Part shown: piece after piece, positions 46,953 through 63,912 of the stretch | Position numbering within the stretch: position 1 is the first letter of the stretch | Layout of the letters: the number at the start of each line of letters is the position of its first letter | From: Leptospira ainlahdjerensis | Lineage (GTDB): Bacteria > Spirochaetota > Leptospiria > Leptospirales > Leptospiraceae | Reading direction: 5' to 3' | Assembly (NCBI RefSeq): GCF_016919175.1 | Contig: NZ_JAFFPU010000075.1 | Coordinates: 248,001 to 312,000 of the forward strand | Length of the DNA stretch: 64,000 nucleotides | The notes under the pieces: generated by a model | What the model was told of the DNA's origin: nothing | The model's input: the letters and a program-made list of their open reading frames with translations, nothing else | The model's database searches: none | Translations under genes and position numbers: made by a program

Positions 46953-47595
<643 letters not shown>

Positions 47596-47730
47596 GAATT
47601 TAAAAACTTATCTTTGATTCGTACCAGAGAAATGAAATGTTGTAAATTAAAATTTCAATCCTTCCGGAACGTTCGCTTTTCCCATGAAAATGGAGTGAAT
47701 CTTCCCTGCAAATTTCGAAGATGGTAATCC

Positions 47731-49020
47731 ATGGAACGCATTCGAATCGGATTGATTGGAGCTGGGACCGTTGGATCTGGGGTTCTCGAAATTCTCAAAA
47801 AAGAAAGGGCCGCCTATCGCGAAAAATACGGTCTGGATCTGATCCTCTCCTCCATCTCCACCCGAACTCCCGATAAAATCAAAAAAGAATTACTGAACTT
47901 TCCCGATTGTAAATTAGAAACTGATTTTAAAAAAATCGTCTCCGATCCCGAGATCGATATGATCTTAGAACTCGTTGGAGGGACTGACACCGCTTATACG
48001 ATCGTAAGCGAAGCCCTAAAAAACGGAAAAACCGTAATCACCGCAAACAAAGCTCTTCTTTCTCAAAGAGGAGAAGAACTCTTCGCTCTTGCTCAAGAAA
48101 GAGATTTGGAAATAGGAATGGAAGCTTCCGTTGCAGGATCCATTCCAGTGATACGTTCCATCAAGACAGGGCTCGGCTCCGATTCTTTCCTTTCTCTTTA
48201 TGGAATCTTAAACGGAACTACGAATTTCATTCTTTCTAAAATGGAATTGGAACATCTGGATTATTCGGAAGCTCTTCAGATCGCACAAGAACTCGGCTTC
48301 GCGGAAAAGGATCCGACCTTCGATGTGGAAGGAATCGATACCGCACATAAAATCAGCATCTTAGGAAGCCTGGCCTTCTCTCAAAAAATTCCTTTACAGA
48401 GCGTTCAAATCGAAGGTATAACAAAGATTAGTAGGTTGGACATTCAATTTGCGGGCGAACTCGGATATAGAATCAAACTCCTCGGATTGGTTCGAAAGAT
48501 AGCGGATCAATTGGAAGCAAGAGTGCAACCAGTGATGATTCCCGTAAAACATCCGTTCGCGAATATTATGAACGAGATGAACGCGATCTATTATCAGACT
48601 GCTTATGCGGGTCCCGGAATGTTCGTAGGAAAAGGCGCGGGTTCTTTGCCGACCGCCTCCTCCGTTGTATCGGATATTCTCTATTACGGTGCTAGAAGAA
48701 AGAAAGGTTTGGTTCCGGAGAAAAATTTATTTCCGCCGGCGAGCGTCTCGGAAGCGAACGGTTCCTTGGTTCGTTACTATCTCCGATTTACGACCGTAGA
48801 TCTTCCAGGAGTTCTCTCCGAAATTTCGAAAGTTTTGGGAGATCACGGAATTTCCATCTCTTCCGTAAGACAAAACGAAGTGGAAAAAGAACCGGTCGAG
48901 GTTGTTGTTATAACACATCCGGCAACCGAAGAGAATATAAAGAAATCATTGAGGATTATAGACGGTCTTTCCTTGATTCGCCACGAGTCGGTTGCGATTC
49001 GATTAGAGGACAAACTCTAA
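47731..49020 (+). CDS. hom: Homoserine dehydrogenase
   Basis: A 429-residue homoserine dehydrogenase, which reduces aspartate semialdehyde to homoserine in the pathway to threonine and methionine. The Rossmann motif [17 protein letters not shown] opens the protein. The catalytic part has ANKALLS, the [13 protein letters not shown] and [20 protein letters not shown] motifs, and the substrate-binding lysine in the last. The C terminus (about 350-429) is an ACT domain ([29 protein letters not shown]), as in the threonine-inhibited class. It is followed by a small protein gene and a STAS gene with short gaps. Confidence 0.95.
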   Translation: MERIRIGLIGAGTVGSGVLEILKKERAAYREKYGLDLILSSISTRTPDKIKKELLNFPDCKLETDFKKIVSDPEIDMILELVGGTDTAYTIVSEALKNGKTVITANKALLSQRGEELFALAQERDLEIGMEASVAGSIPVIRSIKTGLGSDSFLSLYGILNGTTNFILSKMELEHLDYSEALQIAQELGFAEKDPTFDVEGIDTAHKISILGSLAFSQKIPLQSVQIEGITKISRLDIQFAGELGYRIKLLGLVRKIADQLEARVQPVMIPVKHPFANIMNEMNAIYYQTAYAGPGMFVGKGAGSLPTASSVVSDILYYGARRKKGLVPEKNLFPPASVSEANGSLVRYYLRFTTVDLPGVLSEISKVLGDHGISISSVRQNEVEKEPVEVVVITHPATEENIKKSLRIIDGLSLIRHESVAIRLEDKL

Positions 49021-49031
49021 AAATTCCGAGG

Positions 49032-49355
49032 ATGGATTGGAAAGATTTCACTTTGTCTTTGCATTTTGAGAAGAATGGAGGACATCTGGACTTATTCCTG
49101 GATCCGGGCGAAAACCGGGAACTTTTTACCTTCGGTTCTTCTCAAGAGAATCTGGATGATTTTCTAAAAGGACGCGTTGTAGAATTTGAAAAAAAACGCT
49201 CTCATAGAAGGGAGTATTTGAAATACGAAGGTTCGATTCCCGAAAGAGGAAGAATCGAAATTGTGTTGAGAGGGAAGTATAGAGTCGATGAACTTCTGAT
49301 AAGAGAGAAAGTCCGACTGAAATATAGAGATGGGAAACTTTATCCTGAAGGATAA
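49032..49355 (+). CDS. Small conserved-looking protein of unknown function
   Basis: A 107-residue soluble protein that starts 12 bases after hom. I do not recognise it with certainty. The segment [19 protein letters not shown] followed by [20 protein letters not shown] is reminiscent of the 3'-phosphoesterase (LigD N-terminal) domain, which has an H-x-D/L-R-L-E opening and a DFEGxIPxG motif. The resemblance is partial and the protein is shorter than that domain, so this is only a hint. The Shine-Dalgarno (GAGG) directly touches the ATG, so the true start may be the nearby TTG. The STAS gene follows 13 bases later, suggesting a three-gene unit. Confidence 0.6.
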   Translation: MDWKDFTLSLHFEKNGGHLDLFLDPGENRELFTFGSSQENLDDFLKGRVVEFEKKRSHRREYLKYEGSIPERGRIEIVLRGKYRVDELLIREKVRLKYRDGKLYPEG

Positions 49356-49358
49356 AAT

Positions 49359-49740
<382 letters not shown>

Positions 49741-51625
49741 ATTCGTTCTTCCAAAAGATCCAAAAGAGTTTTTAAACCCCATCCCTGATAGGCGGATACC
49801 AAGACGGTGTCCGCGTGAGAATCGATCCCCAAATCTTCCTTTAAATCCGCAATCGCTTCCAAGCCTGGTCCGTGATTCACAGAATTCTTAGATGTTTTTT
49901 TGAATTCGCTGGAATACCCTTCTTGCGACGCGAGAATTTTAAATTTTTCCAAATTATCGATCTTGTTAAAAACCTGAATCATCGGTATATGAGAAAGATC
50001 TAATTCTTCTAAAATCTTTTCCACGGCTTCCATCTGCAATTTGTAATCCGGATTGGAAACGTCCACGACGTGCACAAGAAGATCGGAATCTCCCAATTCC
50101 TCCAGAGTCGCTTTGAACGCATTGGATAACTCGGGAGGTAGGTCGTGAATAAATCCGACCGTGTCCGAGATGATGATTTCTCTTTCTTCGGGAAACCGGA
50201 TTCTTCTCGTAGTCGGATCGAGAGTTGCAAACAACTTGTTTTCGGAAAGGACTTCGCTGTTCGTAAGGGCATTGAGCAATGTGGACTTTCCTGCGTTCGT
50301 ATAACCCACGATACCGACCACGGGAAGTTCATTTTTCTTTCTCTGACGTCGATTGATCTCCCTTCTTTTTTTGAGGGATTTGAGTTCGACTTCGAGCCTC
50401 GTAATTCTTTCTTCCACTCTTCGTTTTCCGATTTCGAGTTTGGTTTCTCCCGGCCCTCTTCCTCCGATTCCACCGGTTAGTCTCGACATGTTATCGTCGA
50501 GTTCGGTGAGTCTTCCTTTGAGATATTTCAACTGCGCGAGTTCTACTTGTAACTTACCGTCCCGACTCTTTGCGTTTCGGGCGAAGATATCGAGGATGAG
50601 TTGGGTCCGATCGATCACTTTGATATCGGCGATATCGGAGATTTTTTTCGCCTGAGAAGGAGTGAGTTCGAGATCAAAGACGAGAAGTTCTACGTGTTTC
50701 TGAATCGCTTTTAAGATGATCTCTTCCAGTTTCCCTTTTCCCAAAACGGTCGATGGATCCAGACGATTTTTTTTCTGGACAAAAGTATCGACGACGTGGA
50801 CTTCCGCGGTTCTACAAAGCTCCTTCAATTCTTCCATCGAAAGAGAAGGATGTCTTCCGATGTTTCGTTCGGGATAAACTCCTACAAGAAAGGCCCGGTT
50901 TTCTTTTTGTGCATCTTTGAGATTTTTTCTAGAACGGGAAAGTTGAGATTCTATCTCCATAATTTCCTCGTGAATCCCTTCCTTGAGTTGTCCGGGATAT
51001 TGTTTCGGAAGAACGGTCCAAAGCTCCTCTTCCGATTCAGGATTAAAATGGGCGGAAAAATAAGCGTTCGGATTTCCGGAGGAATCCATTGTTACCGCGG
51101 TGATATAATCCAAACGTAAAAGTGCCAAATCCGTTAAGTCTTCTTGATTGAGCGCTTCTCCCTTCAAATGGGTGTGAACAAAACGAAGCCCTCTTAGCCT
51201 CGCCTCGGACGTCCGCAACCTGTCTAAAAAGGGAATTTCGATCGACGTATCGGATCCGACTAACACGTGCGTAACGTAGCCGGAGCGATCGATGAGAATT
51301 CCGATTTGTTTGCCGATTTCTAAGGATAATTCGCAGAGAGTGCGTGAAATTTCTTGACTAATGATTAGGTCTTCCCGGATTCTTTTCTCGGAAATTTTTT
51401 TCAGTCTTTGGATTTGGTTGGATTTGAGACCGTTGAGGTTACCGCTGAGCTTGCTAATAAAGAAATTCTCCTGATTGCCAAAACTTAGCAGGTTTCCCGT
51501 CTTCCGTCAAGCATTCCGGTTCTCGGAAATCATGCTTGTCACGGAAAAAAACAGGAAAAAGCTGAAAAATCGGACGAACTTATAAATAGAATCTCAGCAA
51601 AAATTTTACCATTCAAAGGTACCCG

Positions 51626-53044
51626 ATGTTCTTATATTCAAAACTTCAAAAGTATTTTTTCTGCGTAATCGTATCCATTATTTTGAGTTCCTCTTTGAAC
51701 GCGGAATCCCGAATCGATCGATTGGAAGAATCCAAACTTCTGCAGACGGTGGACGCGCCGGAGGATTCCGGAACGGAACCGAATTCGGGAGATTCTTCCG
51801 GAAATACCGCATCGGACGGTCTGAACATAGACGATCCGAGAAATCTTACGGAAGAATCCGACGGGGTTTCTTCTTACGAACGCAGAAAACGAAAGGATCT
51901 AACTCCAAAAGAAAGACAGGAAATCGACTACGATCTTTCACTCAAAAAAGGAATTCTTACCGTATTCCGAGCAGAAACCGAAAAACGTTATAAGACCTTG
52001 GATCGAATGGCCCTTACTCATCCGATTCCCAGAGTTCGTGCAGCGGCCGTTTTAGCGTTAGGAAGAATGGGAAGAAGCGGTGTAAAAACACTTCATCACG
52101 TGATCGAAAGAGACGGGGAAGCGGTGCGACAAGCCGCCTACAAAGCGTTAGCCGATATTGGCTCCCCTTCTTCTCTGGATTATTTTTTTAGAGGAATCAA
52201 ATCGAACGATCCGGATATCCAATTTTCGTCCTGGAGAGGAATGGGAAAAACCAAGGATCCGTCGGCAAGGGACGCGCTCATCCGTCAAGGAATCCGTTCC
52301 ACAAGAACCGAAATCGTCAAAGCTTCCCTTCTAGGTCTGGCGGCGTTTCAAGTAAACGAAGACCTCAAGTTATTCAAAACGTATTTGGATTCGGACGATC
52401 CTGAATTGCAAAAGACGGCAATCGAAGCTTTGGGAATTCATAAAACAAGAGCTTCTCTGAGAATTTTGGAACAAACTCTCGAAACAAAACCGGAATACGT
52501 CAAAAACATCATAGAAGCGATCGGACAAAACACCAGCCTCTACGGAACGTTTTCTTTTATCCGTATTTTAGAAAGTTCTCCTTCTGAAGAATTAGCTCAA
52601 AGAATTTTGGCTCAGCTCAATTTAAGGAAAGCGTTCTACCAATTCGGAACCGTTCAAGTGGAAGGCGGTTACTCGCAGGAAAATCCGTATCCGACTTCCC
52701 GCAAAATCAGCAATCTCGCGTTAGGCGAAGTTGGAAAAGTCTTAAAAAAAAGCGAGCGGCGATTTATCCAAAAGACCGGAGATAAGTTCGTCGAAGATCA
52801 CTACTATTTACTTCTTTTAGAATCTAAGAATCCGGAAAGTTATTATGAGACGGTCCAGTCCTGGGTTTTCGGTCCTTATCTCAAGATCAGAACGATTATC
52901 GCTCCTCCTAAAGAAAAAAAGGGAAAAAGATACAAGAGAAAACCGGTGAATTTTACTCCGGCGTCCGACATGGAAGAGACCGATCCCGCCGCTCCGTCTA
53001 ACACGGAACAAACGCCGGAAAGCGGCCCTCCTTTAGAGAACTGA
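51626..53044 (+). CDS. Exported HEAT-repeat protein
   Basis: A 472-residue protein with a signal peptide (about 1-26, ending SLNAES), a disordered acidic/Ser-rich region (about 30-90), and then helical HEAT/PBS-lyase-like repeats (about 110-320), for example [25 protein letters not shown] and [22 protein letters not shown]. The C terminus is basic, then Pro/Thr-rich. HEAT repeats bind other proteins; no catalytic motif is seen. It likely acts in the periplasm or at the outer membrane. It is divergent from hflX and overlaps the convergent receiver gene by 12 bases. Confidence 0.8.
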   Translation: MFLYSKLQKYFFCVIVSIILSSSLNAESRIDRLEESKLLQTVDAPEDSGTEPNSGDSSGNTASDGLNIDDPRNLTEESDGVSSYERRKRKDLTPKERQEIDYDLSLKKGILTVFRAETEKRYKTLDRMALTHPIPRVRAAAVLALGRMGRSGVKTLHHVIERDGEAVRQAAYKALADIGSPSSLDYFFRGIKSNDPDIQFSSWRGMGKTKDPSARDALIRQGIRSTRTEIVKASLLGLAAFQVNEDLKLFKTYLDSDDPELQKTAIEALGIHKTRASLRILEQTLETKPEYVKNIIEAIGQNTSLYGTFSFIRILESSPSEELAQRILAQLNLRKAFYQFGTVQVEGGYSQENPYPTSRKISNLALGEVGKVLKKSERRFIQKTGDKFVEDHYYLLLLESKNPESYYETVQSWVFGPYLKIRTIIAPPKEKKGKRYKRKPVNFTPASDMEETDPAAPSNTEQTPESGPPLEN

Positions 53045-53442
53045 TTCGTAGGAAATTTTTTTCTTTAAAGATGTTGGAAGGAAGATCACTTTTCCTTCCT
53101 TCAGAGGAACTTTCGGAACCATCCATCCGATTCCCGCAAAGCTTGGAAGAATGGAACCGGAAAGAAACATCACTCCCGGGAAATCAAAACCTGTGGTCGC
53201 AATGATTTTATTTCCCTGATATCCATCCTTGTGAATCCTGCGGATCATCCAAAGACCGGAAGTCTGGGTTTCCATCGTGATGTCCGTCACGATCGTATGA
53301 AATCGATTCTTATCTTGGGAATAAATTTCCCAACCCTGAGCCGCGTCGACGGCTCTCACAGTTTCAAAACCGTTTTTTTCAAACCAAACTTTGAGGTTGT
53401 TCGCATAGCGGTCGTTATCGTCTACGATCAAAACGATCTTTT

Positions 53443-53446
<4 letters not shown>
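53033..53446 (-). CDS. Single-domain response regulator
   Basis: A 137-residue receiver domain with no output domain. The acidic pair Asp9-Asp10 lies in LIVDDNDRY and the phospho-acceptor Asp55 in IVTDITMET. The conserved Thr is in IIATTGFD, and the late Lys appears in VPKVPLKEG. The region between the Thr and Lys is longer than usual ([23 protein letters not shown]), so the 4-5 face that contacts partners may be altered. It is the last gene of the overlapping chain: its ATG overlaps the stop of the ABC transporter gene by four bases. Its kinase is not in the chain; the PAS histidine kinase at 15835 is one orphan candidate in this window. Confidence 0.8.
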
Positions 53447-57423
<3,977 letters not shown>

Positions 57424-57427
<4 letters not shown>

Positions 57428-58587
57428 AAATTCGGTCCCTCGATTCCCTTTCCATCCGCGAGAAAACGGGAAACGATCATTCTTTGAATTTGAGAAGTTC
57501 CTTCGTAAATTTGGAAGATCTTTGCGTCGCGCATCAGTTTTTCGACGGGATATTCCGTATTAAAACCGTACCCTCCAAGAACTTGAACCGCATCGGTACA
57601 TATTCTCATACACATATCCGCGCAAAACATTTTAGCGATGGAAGCTTGGTATGTATTTCTAAATTTATTGTCAATCATCCATGCGGCTTGGTAACAAAGA
57701 AGACGACCCGCTTCGATATCGCGCGCCATCTCTGCGATCATAAAAGAAATCCCTTGGTTGTCCATGATAGGACGTCCGAAAGTATTGCGAGTGTTTGCGT
57801 ATTGAATCGCGTGTTCCATCGCGGCACGCGCAACTCCGACTGCACCGATCGCAACTCCGGGACGAGTGTGGTCAAACGCGCCCATCGCGATCTTAAAACC
57901 TTCTCCTTCACGACCGACCATCTGCCAAGCGGGAACTTTGACGTCTTCGAAAGTAATTCCACGAGTATCAGAACATTTCTGACCCATGTTGATTTCTTTC
58001 TTTCCCATGATGATTCCGGGAGTTTTTGCATCTACGATAAAGCCGGTGATTCCTTTATGCCCCGCGGAAGGATCCGTTTTGGTAAGAACAAAAAACCAAT
58101 CCGCATAACCCGCATTGGTAATCCACATCTTAGAACCGTTGATGATGTATTCGTCTCCGACTTTTTTCGCCGAAGTACGAATGGCCGCGACGTCCGATCC
58201 GGCACCGGGTTCGGTGACGGCGTAAGCCGCGAGTTTGAATTCTTCCGTCATAGGTTGAACGAATTCTTTTTTGATCTTATCGCTCGCACCGAGGAGAACC
58301 GGTGCGAGTGCGAGGTTGTTCGCGAGAATGGCGGTCGCCATAGCGGAACATCCCCAGAATAATTCTTCTCCAATGATAACGTCGTCTAATTCCGCCATTC
58401 CAGAACCATTGAACTGAGGTTCAATGTGGATGTTCATCAGGCCGATTTCCCAAGCCTTCTTGAGCACTTCCATAGGATATTCTCCGGTATGGTCGTGATG
58501 CTCCGCGCGAGGACGCATTTCTTCTTTTGCGAATTTTCTCGCGAGATCGCGTAATTCTTTTTGTTCGCTGGAAAGGGCAAATTCCAT
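57424..58587 (-). CDS. Acyl-CoA dehydrogenase
   Basis: A 387-residue FAD-dependent acyl-CoA dehydrogenase that introduces the 2,3-double bond in beta-oxidation. Motifs: the flavin-binding [17 protein letters not shown], the [15 protein letters not shown] segment, [34 protein letters not shown], with Glu of YEGTSQIQ as the catalytic base of the short/medium-chain type. It is the first gene of a chain of five overlapping genes, the second being trpE, although fatty-acid oxidation and tryptophan synthesis are unrelated. Electrons would pass to an electron transfer flavoprotein encoded elsewhere. Confidence 0.94.
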
Positions 58588-59340
58588 TTAATAGCACACC
58601 TTGGTCGAATTTGAACTCGTCCGATGGTTCCTGGCATCCCGCCTGAATCGCCGATAGCCGGAAAACCGGTACAGCCTCGAAATCGGTATTGGAACCTGGA
58701 ATTAAGAGCTCTGTAATGCAGGATTCGAAGAGAATCCTTTACCGTCAAGAAGGTACGAAAGATGAAAACCTACCAGACGCCGGAACAAAGGACTTCCGTC
58801 CGTCCAGGAAGAAGTCCAACCGATGAAAACGAATTGTGTTCGAATTCTCTCCTTTCTTCAACCCGCTCTGAATTCGATCTTGAAAAGTTTCCTTCTTTTG
58901 AGGAAAAATCCAATTGTTTTCAAAGAGAAGGTCAAAAAAAGAATCTTCGTTTCCAGCGTTCCAGCGGTTCCAACTTCGGTTTTTCATTTGGAGAAAGAAT
59001 GTAGGAACTCCTGCGCCGCCGAGTTTTCGCCGAGAAATCTTTGACGGTAAATGTAGGAACTCTTACCCGATTCAATGAGACGTAACTTGATAGGATCAGA
59101 AAAGTAGGAACTACCACAAAGTTGATTTCAGTCCGGCATTCGATCCGCAGAAGTCCTTAAAATCTAAAAAAGTAGGAACTCCTAAAAACCGTGCTTCTTT
59201 TCGAAAATAAAAATCACCCCCAAAGAAAAAGCATTTGTCCAAAGGCATAAAAAACAGGATTTTTTTAGACTAGGTTTCGAAGTCGATTTGACATCTCTTG
59301 AAAATCCGTTTCGGAGGGACTTCCAACTCCGATGAAAAAA
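58588..59340. other. Intergenic region with repeat cluster
   Basis: About 750 bases with no convincing gene. Open frames of about 80 codons on both strands near 58745-59004 have no Shine-Dalgarno or family likeness. The right half holds four GTAGGAACTCC-type elements (59001-59183). Confidence 0.55.
59001..59183. repeat. Cluster of four GTAGGAACTCC elements
   Basis: Copies at 59001-59012, 59053-59065, 59104-59113 and 59172-59183, all in the same orientation and spaced about 50-70 bases, much like the 9227-9460 cluster in the opposite orientation. The second and third copies are slightly degenerate (GTAGGAACTCTTAC, GTAGGAACTACC). Confidence 0.75.
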
Positions 59341-60042
59341 TTAACGCGAAGATTCTTTGCTTCGATTCTTAAAATAGAAAGGCATATAAAGAACGAAGAA
59401 AAAGCCGAGGCCGATCATCTGCATCTGAATCAAATAGTAAGGCCATTCTCCGAGAAGATCCAAAGCGGAACCGGCGGAAGGTTTTGCCATCATGTATCCG
59501 TAGTTTCCGTCCAAGAGATAATCGATCGTAAACGCGGAAGCAAAGAAAATCTGAGAATATAAGAATGTCCTAAGAACTGCCCAAGGCCGCGGCTCCAATC
59601 TCAGACCAAAGACGATATAAAGAGAAGCGATCACAAGTCCCGAATGTGCGATGAAGAAGATGAAAAAATAAATATGAGGAAAGGTTACTTGTAGATCCGG
59701 AGTGATCACTCCGTTGATCGAGCCGCTCATCACCCAGAAGTAAGAAAGTTCAGCAAACGTTCGATTGTGAGTCAGGAGCGCGATCGAAGTCACGATCATG
59801 GCCCAGTTGCAGAATTCCATCGGAAGATCGTAACGTATTTCCCAATGACCGGAATCGATTCGATAAATTACGTAAACGATATAATTTAGAATTAAGATCC
59901 CAGCCAAGGTCTGGCCTATCTTTTTACTTACGTTCCCGGAAGAATCGTTTCTCGCTATCCACAGAAGAAGAAAGATCGTGACTCCGGTGAGAAACAAAAG
60001 TAGAAAGTGAAGATTTGACCAAGGTAGAAATCGTTGATTCAT
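59341..60042 (-). CDS. YwaF/TIGR02206-like integral membrane protein
   Basis: A 233-residue polytopic membrane protein with about seven helices. It fits the YwaF (TIGR02206) family: HWEIRYDLPMEFCNWAMIVTSIALL, SYFWVMSGSINGVITPDLQVTFPHIYFFIFFIAHSGLV, and NYGYMMAKPSAGSALDLLGEWPYYL are family-typical. The function is unknown. ATG at 60042 was chosen; a TTG at 60063 is in frame. Neither has a good Shine-Dalgarno. The preceding gene on the same strand ends in a clear terminator, so this gene has its own promoter. Confidence 0.82.
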   Translation of the reverse strand: MNQRFLPWSNLHFLLLFLTGVTIFLLLWIARNDSSGNVSKKIGQTLAGILILNYIVYVIYRIDSGHWEIRYDLPMEFCNWAMIVTSIALLTHNRTFAELSYFWVMSGSINGVITPDLQVTFPHIYFFIFFIAHSGLVIASLYIVFGLRLEPRPWAVLRTFLYSQIFFASAFTIDYLLDGNYGYMMAKPSAGSALDLLGEWPYYLIQMQMIGLGFFFVLYMPFYFKNRSKESSR

Positions 60043-60079
60043 AGTAGTAAGAAATATATACAAAAATTATTATAAAATA

Positions 60080-60105
60080 AAAAGCCCGGATGAATCCGGG
60101 CTTTT
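60080..60105 (-). terminator. Hairpin terminator after thiolase gene
   Basis: A 12-bp perfect stem (AAAAGCCCGGAT 60080-60091 with 60094-60105) around a two-base loop, with A and T ends on both sides. It follows the thiolase stop codon at 60128 on the minus strand. Confidence 0.9.
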
Positions 60106-60127
60106 CAAACGATCAAATCAAAAAGTT

Positions 60128-61309
<1,182 letters not shown>

Positions 61310-61372
61310 GATTACTCCTAATAACTCTAATATTCTAATGATTGAATGTTTCTTCGAATTCCCAAAAAAACG

Positions 61373-62281
61373 TTAGTCGACCTTGTCAGCGACCGGGAAG
61401 ACCAATTCGAACGGATCGGAATGAATTCCGGTTTTAAAAATTCCACCCTTGATCGCGTCCGGGAACACGGCCTCGTCGCTCCAGATTTCGCGGATCGTCG
61501 CGATTCTTCCCTTCCCTTTCCCGACAAACTGGGTGCTCAAATAACCCTCGGGAGCCTTTTGTAAAAGTGTATAAGGAAGAATTTTTGTGGAAACCGGAAA
61601 TGAAAATCCTTTGGTCGCGATCGTGACTCGGAAGAATTCTTTCCCGTTTCTAAACGCGGAAATTTTTGTAAGATTTCCTTCTCGAATCCAGGTAAAGTCG
61701 GCTCTTTCTTTGGGAATCGCCCAGTTGAGAATTCCTTCTTCCACGGATTTCTGGCTCGAGACAAAGATTCTCGTGATCCTTTTATAAGATTGATCCTTGT
61801 AGTAAAAATTCCCGGGAATATAAAGAAGTTCGTAATAAGGTCCTACATCACTCGTTTCATAGTTCACGAGCATCAAGGAACCCAAACCGCCGGAATATTG
61901 TCTGGAATCTTCTCCGGAGAAGAATCCCATTTCACGGTTGTAATCTTTTTTCGCCCAAAGAGGAAAAAGAAAACCTTCTCCTCTCAAATCCCAAGGAGCT
62001 GGAAAGTGTTTTCCTTTTGTAGAAGCGGAAGAATCAGTCTTACGAGATCCTATCGGAGGATTTTTTTTCCCGTTGGTGCCGGAAACGCCAACGGAGTTCC
62101 GACCTGAAACGCGACCCGTAGGGAGCAAACCGCGGAGTTCAGGGAGCGTTTCATTGAGTTTAACGCGAGTCACAGGAGTTTTTCCGGACTTGGAAGCGGA
62201 AACCGCTTTTTTCCCGGATTTTGAGGAAGGAGTTCCTACCGATTTCTTTTTGACTGCTTTCTTTGCTACCACCGATGCCAC
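61373..62281 (-). CDS. Acetoacetate decarboxylase-like protein with basic N-terminal tail
   Basis: A 302-residue protein in two parts. Residues from about 93 on look like the acetoacetate decarboxylase fold: HFPAPWDLRGEGFLFPLWA, then YYELLYIPGNFYYKDQSYKRITRIFVSS, then LNWAIPKERADFTW, and a late beta-rich region. I do not see the Glu-Lys-Lys pattern that holds the catalytic Schiff-base lysine in the true enzyme, so the activity is unclear. Residues 1-90 are a low-complexity Lys/Ser/Ala-rich tail (VAKKAVKKKS...) resembling histone H1-like sequence. One copy of the dispersed element, in its extended form, is read in frame in this tail (62228-62240, giving VGTPS). The true start could be downstream, near the folded domain. 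Confidence 0.6.
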   Translation of the reverse strand: MASVVAKKAVKKKSVGTPSSKSGKKAVSASKSGKTPVTRVKLNETLPELRGLLPTGRVSGRNSVGVSGTNGKKNPPIGSRKTDSSASTKGKHFPAPWDLRGEGFLFPLWAKKDYNREMGFFSGEDSRQYSGGLGSLMLVNYETSDVGPYYELLYIPGNFYYKDQSYKRITRIFVSSQKSVEEGILNWAIPKERADFTWIREGNLTKISAFRNGKEFFRVTIATKGFSFPVSTKILPYTLLQKAPEGYLSTQFVGKGKGRIATIREIWSDEAVFPDAIKGGIFKTGIHSDPFELVFPVADKVD

Positions 62282-62433
62282 CTAAAAAAAATAGAAAAAA
62301 GCCCCCGAAACCAGGTGATTTGCCCATTTTACTCGTTTTAATCCAAATCCTCAAAAAAACCCATTTTTGGAAAGTAGGAATTCTTTTCGTTTTTCTCTTT
62401 ACTTAATTAACAACGTTCGCTTATTCTGGCGAT

Positions 62434-62450
62434 AACGAACAATGTTCGTT
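62434..62450. promoter_or_regulatory. TetR-type operator before desaturase gene
   Basis: AACGAAC-AAT-GTTCGTT: perfect seven-base arms with a three-base centre, 27 bases before the desaturase start. A further half-site-like AACGTTCG lies at 62412-62419. The downstream TetR gene in the same unit is the obvious binding protein, as in DesT-type control of desaturases. Confidence 0.75.
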
Positions 62451-62477
62451 GAAGAGAAAAAACAGAGGAGGCCCCAA

Positions 62478-63263
<786 letters not shown>

Positions 63264-63280
63264 TCGAGTTAGAATCCAAA

Positions 63281-63895
63281 ATGACAACTGCAGTTCGACA
63301 CAAAAGAAGATCCAGAAACAGCCTCAATCGGGAGAACATCGTCCAAGTTGCGATGGAGATTCTCTTGGAAGAAGGAATCGACGGTCTTTCGATGAGAAAG
63401 ATCGCCGAAAAATTGGACTGTAGTGTTGCGAGCCCTTACTCACATTTTAAGAGCCAAGAAGAAATCATCCAAGTTCTCATCGCCAAAGGGGAAACGGAAC
63501 TCACACAACTTTTGAGAAACGCTCAGAGGAACGGAAAAAATTCTTTTGAGAAACTCGCCGGAATCGCACGAGCGTACTGGGATTTTTCCCTGAACAACAA
63601 AGAACTACACAAGGTGATGTTCAACACCGTTCACGGGCACATGCACAGAAAGGCATTCCCGAGTTTGCCGACCAGTTATCGAGTATTCTTAGAAACGATC
63701 CGAAACGGATGCGTGAGCCATGAATTCAAACTTTCCAAAAAGGAATATCCCGCTCTCGCGAGAATGATGTGGGCTTGGATGTACGGTTTGATGGTATTAG
63801 ATCTTACGAATATGCTCAAAAGAAGACGCGGCGGAAAGGACGATCCGTTGGCGGAAGGTTTTCTCTACTTCCGAAAAATTCTCTTAGGAGAATGA
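63281..63895 (+). CDS. TetR family regulator, probable DesT/FabR-like
   Basis: A 204-residue TetR-family repressor. The N-terminal HTH is clear: RENIVQVAMEILLEEGIDGLSMRKIAEKLDCSVASPYSHFKSQEEI, with the Ser/Tyr-Ser-His recognition helix. The C-terminal ligand-binding domain ends with ARMMWAWMYGLMVLDLTNMLKRR. ATG at 63281 was chosen; an upstream in-frame start would overlap the desaturase gene. Because it is encoded directly behind a desaturase gene with a palindromic operator, it likely senses the acyl-CoA or fatty-acid unsaturation state, like DesT or FabR. A weak terminator overlaps its 3' end. Confidence 0.88.
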   Translation: MTTAVRHKRRSRNSLNRENIVQVAMEILLEEGIDGLSMRKIAEKLDCSVASPYSHFKSQEEIIQVLIAKGETELTQLLRNAQRNGKNSFEKLAGIARAYWDFSLNNKELHKVMFNTVHGHMHRKAFPSLPTSYRVFLETIRNGCVSHEFKLSKKEYPALARMMWAWMYGLMVLDLTNMLKRRRGGKDDPLAEGFLYFRKILLGE

Positions 63896-63912
63896 TCTAA
63901 GAATTTTTTTTT
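63874..63912 (+). terminator. Terminator-like hairpin at TetR 3' end
   Basis: AAAAATTCTCTTAG and CTAAGAATTTTT pair with a two-base bulge, with a run of T residues after it. It overlaps the last codons of the TetR gene. Confidence 0.5.

Noticed and set aside
57484..58362. A 292-codon plus-strand frame opposite the acyl-CoA dehydrogenase
   Set aside because: It is an antisense shadow of a gene with complete catalytic motifs and shows no recognisable domain.
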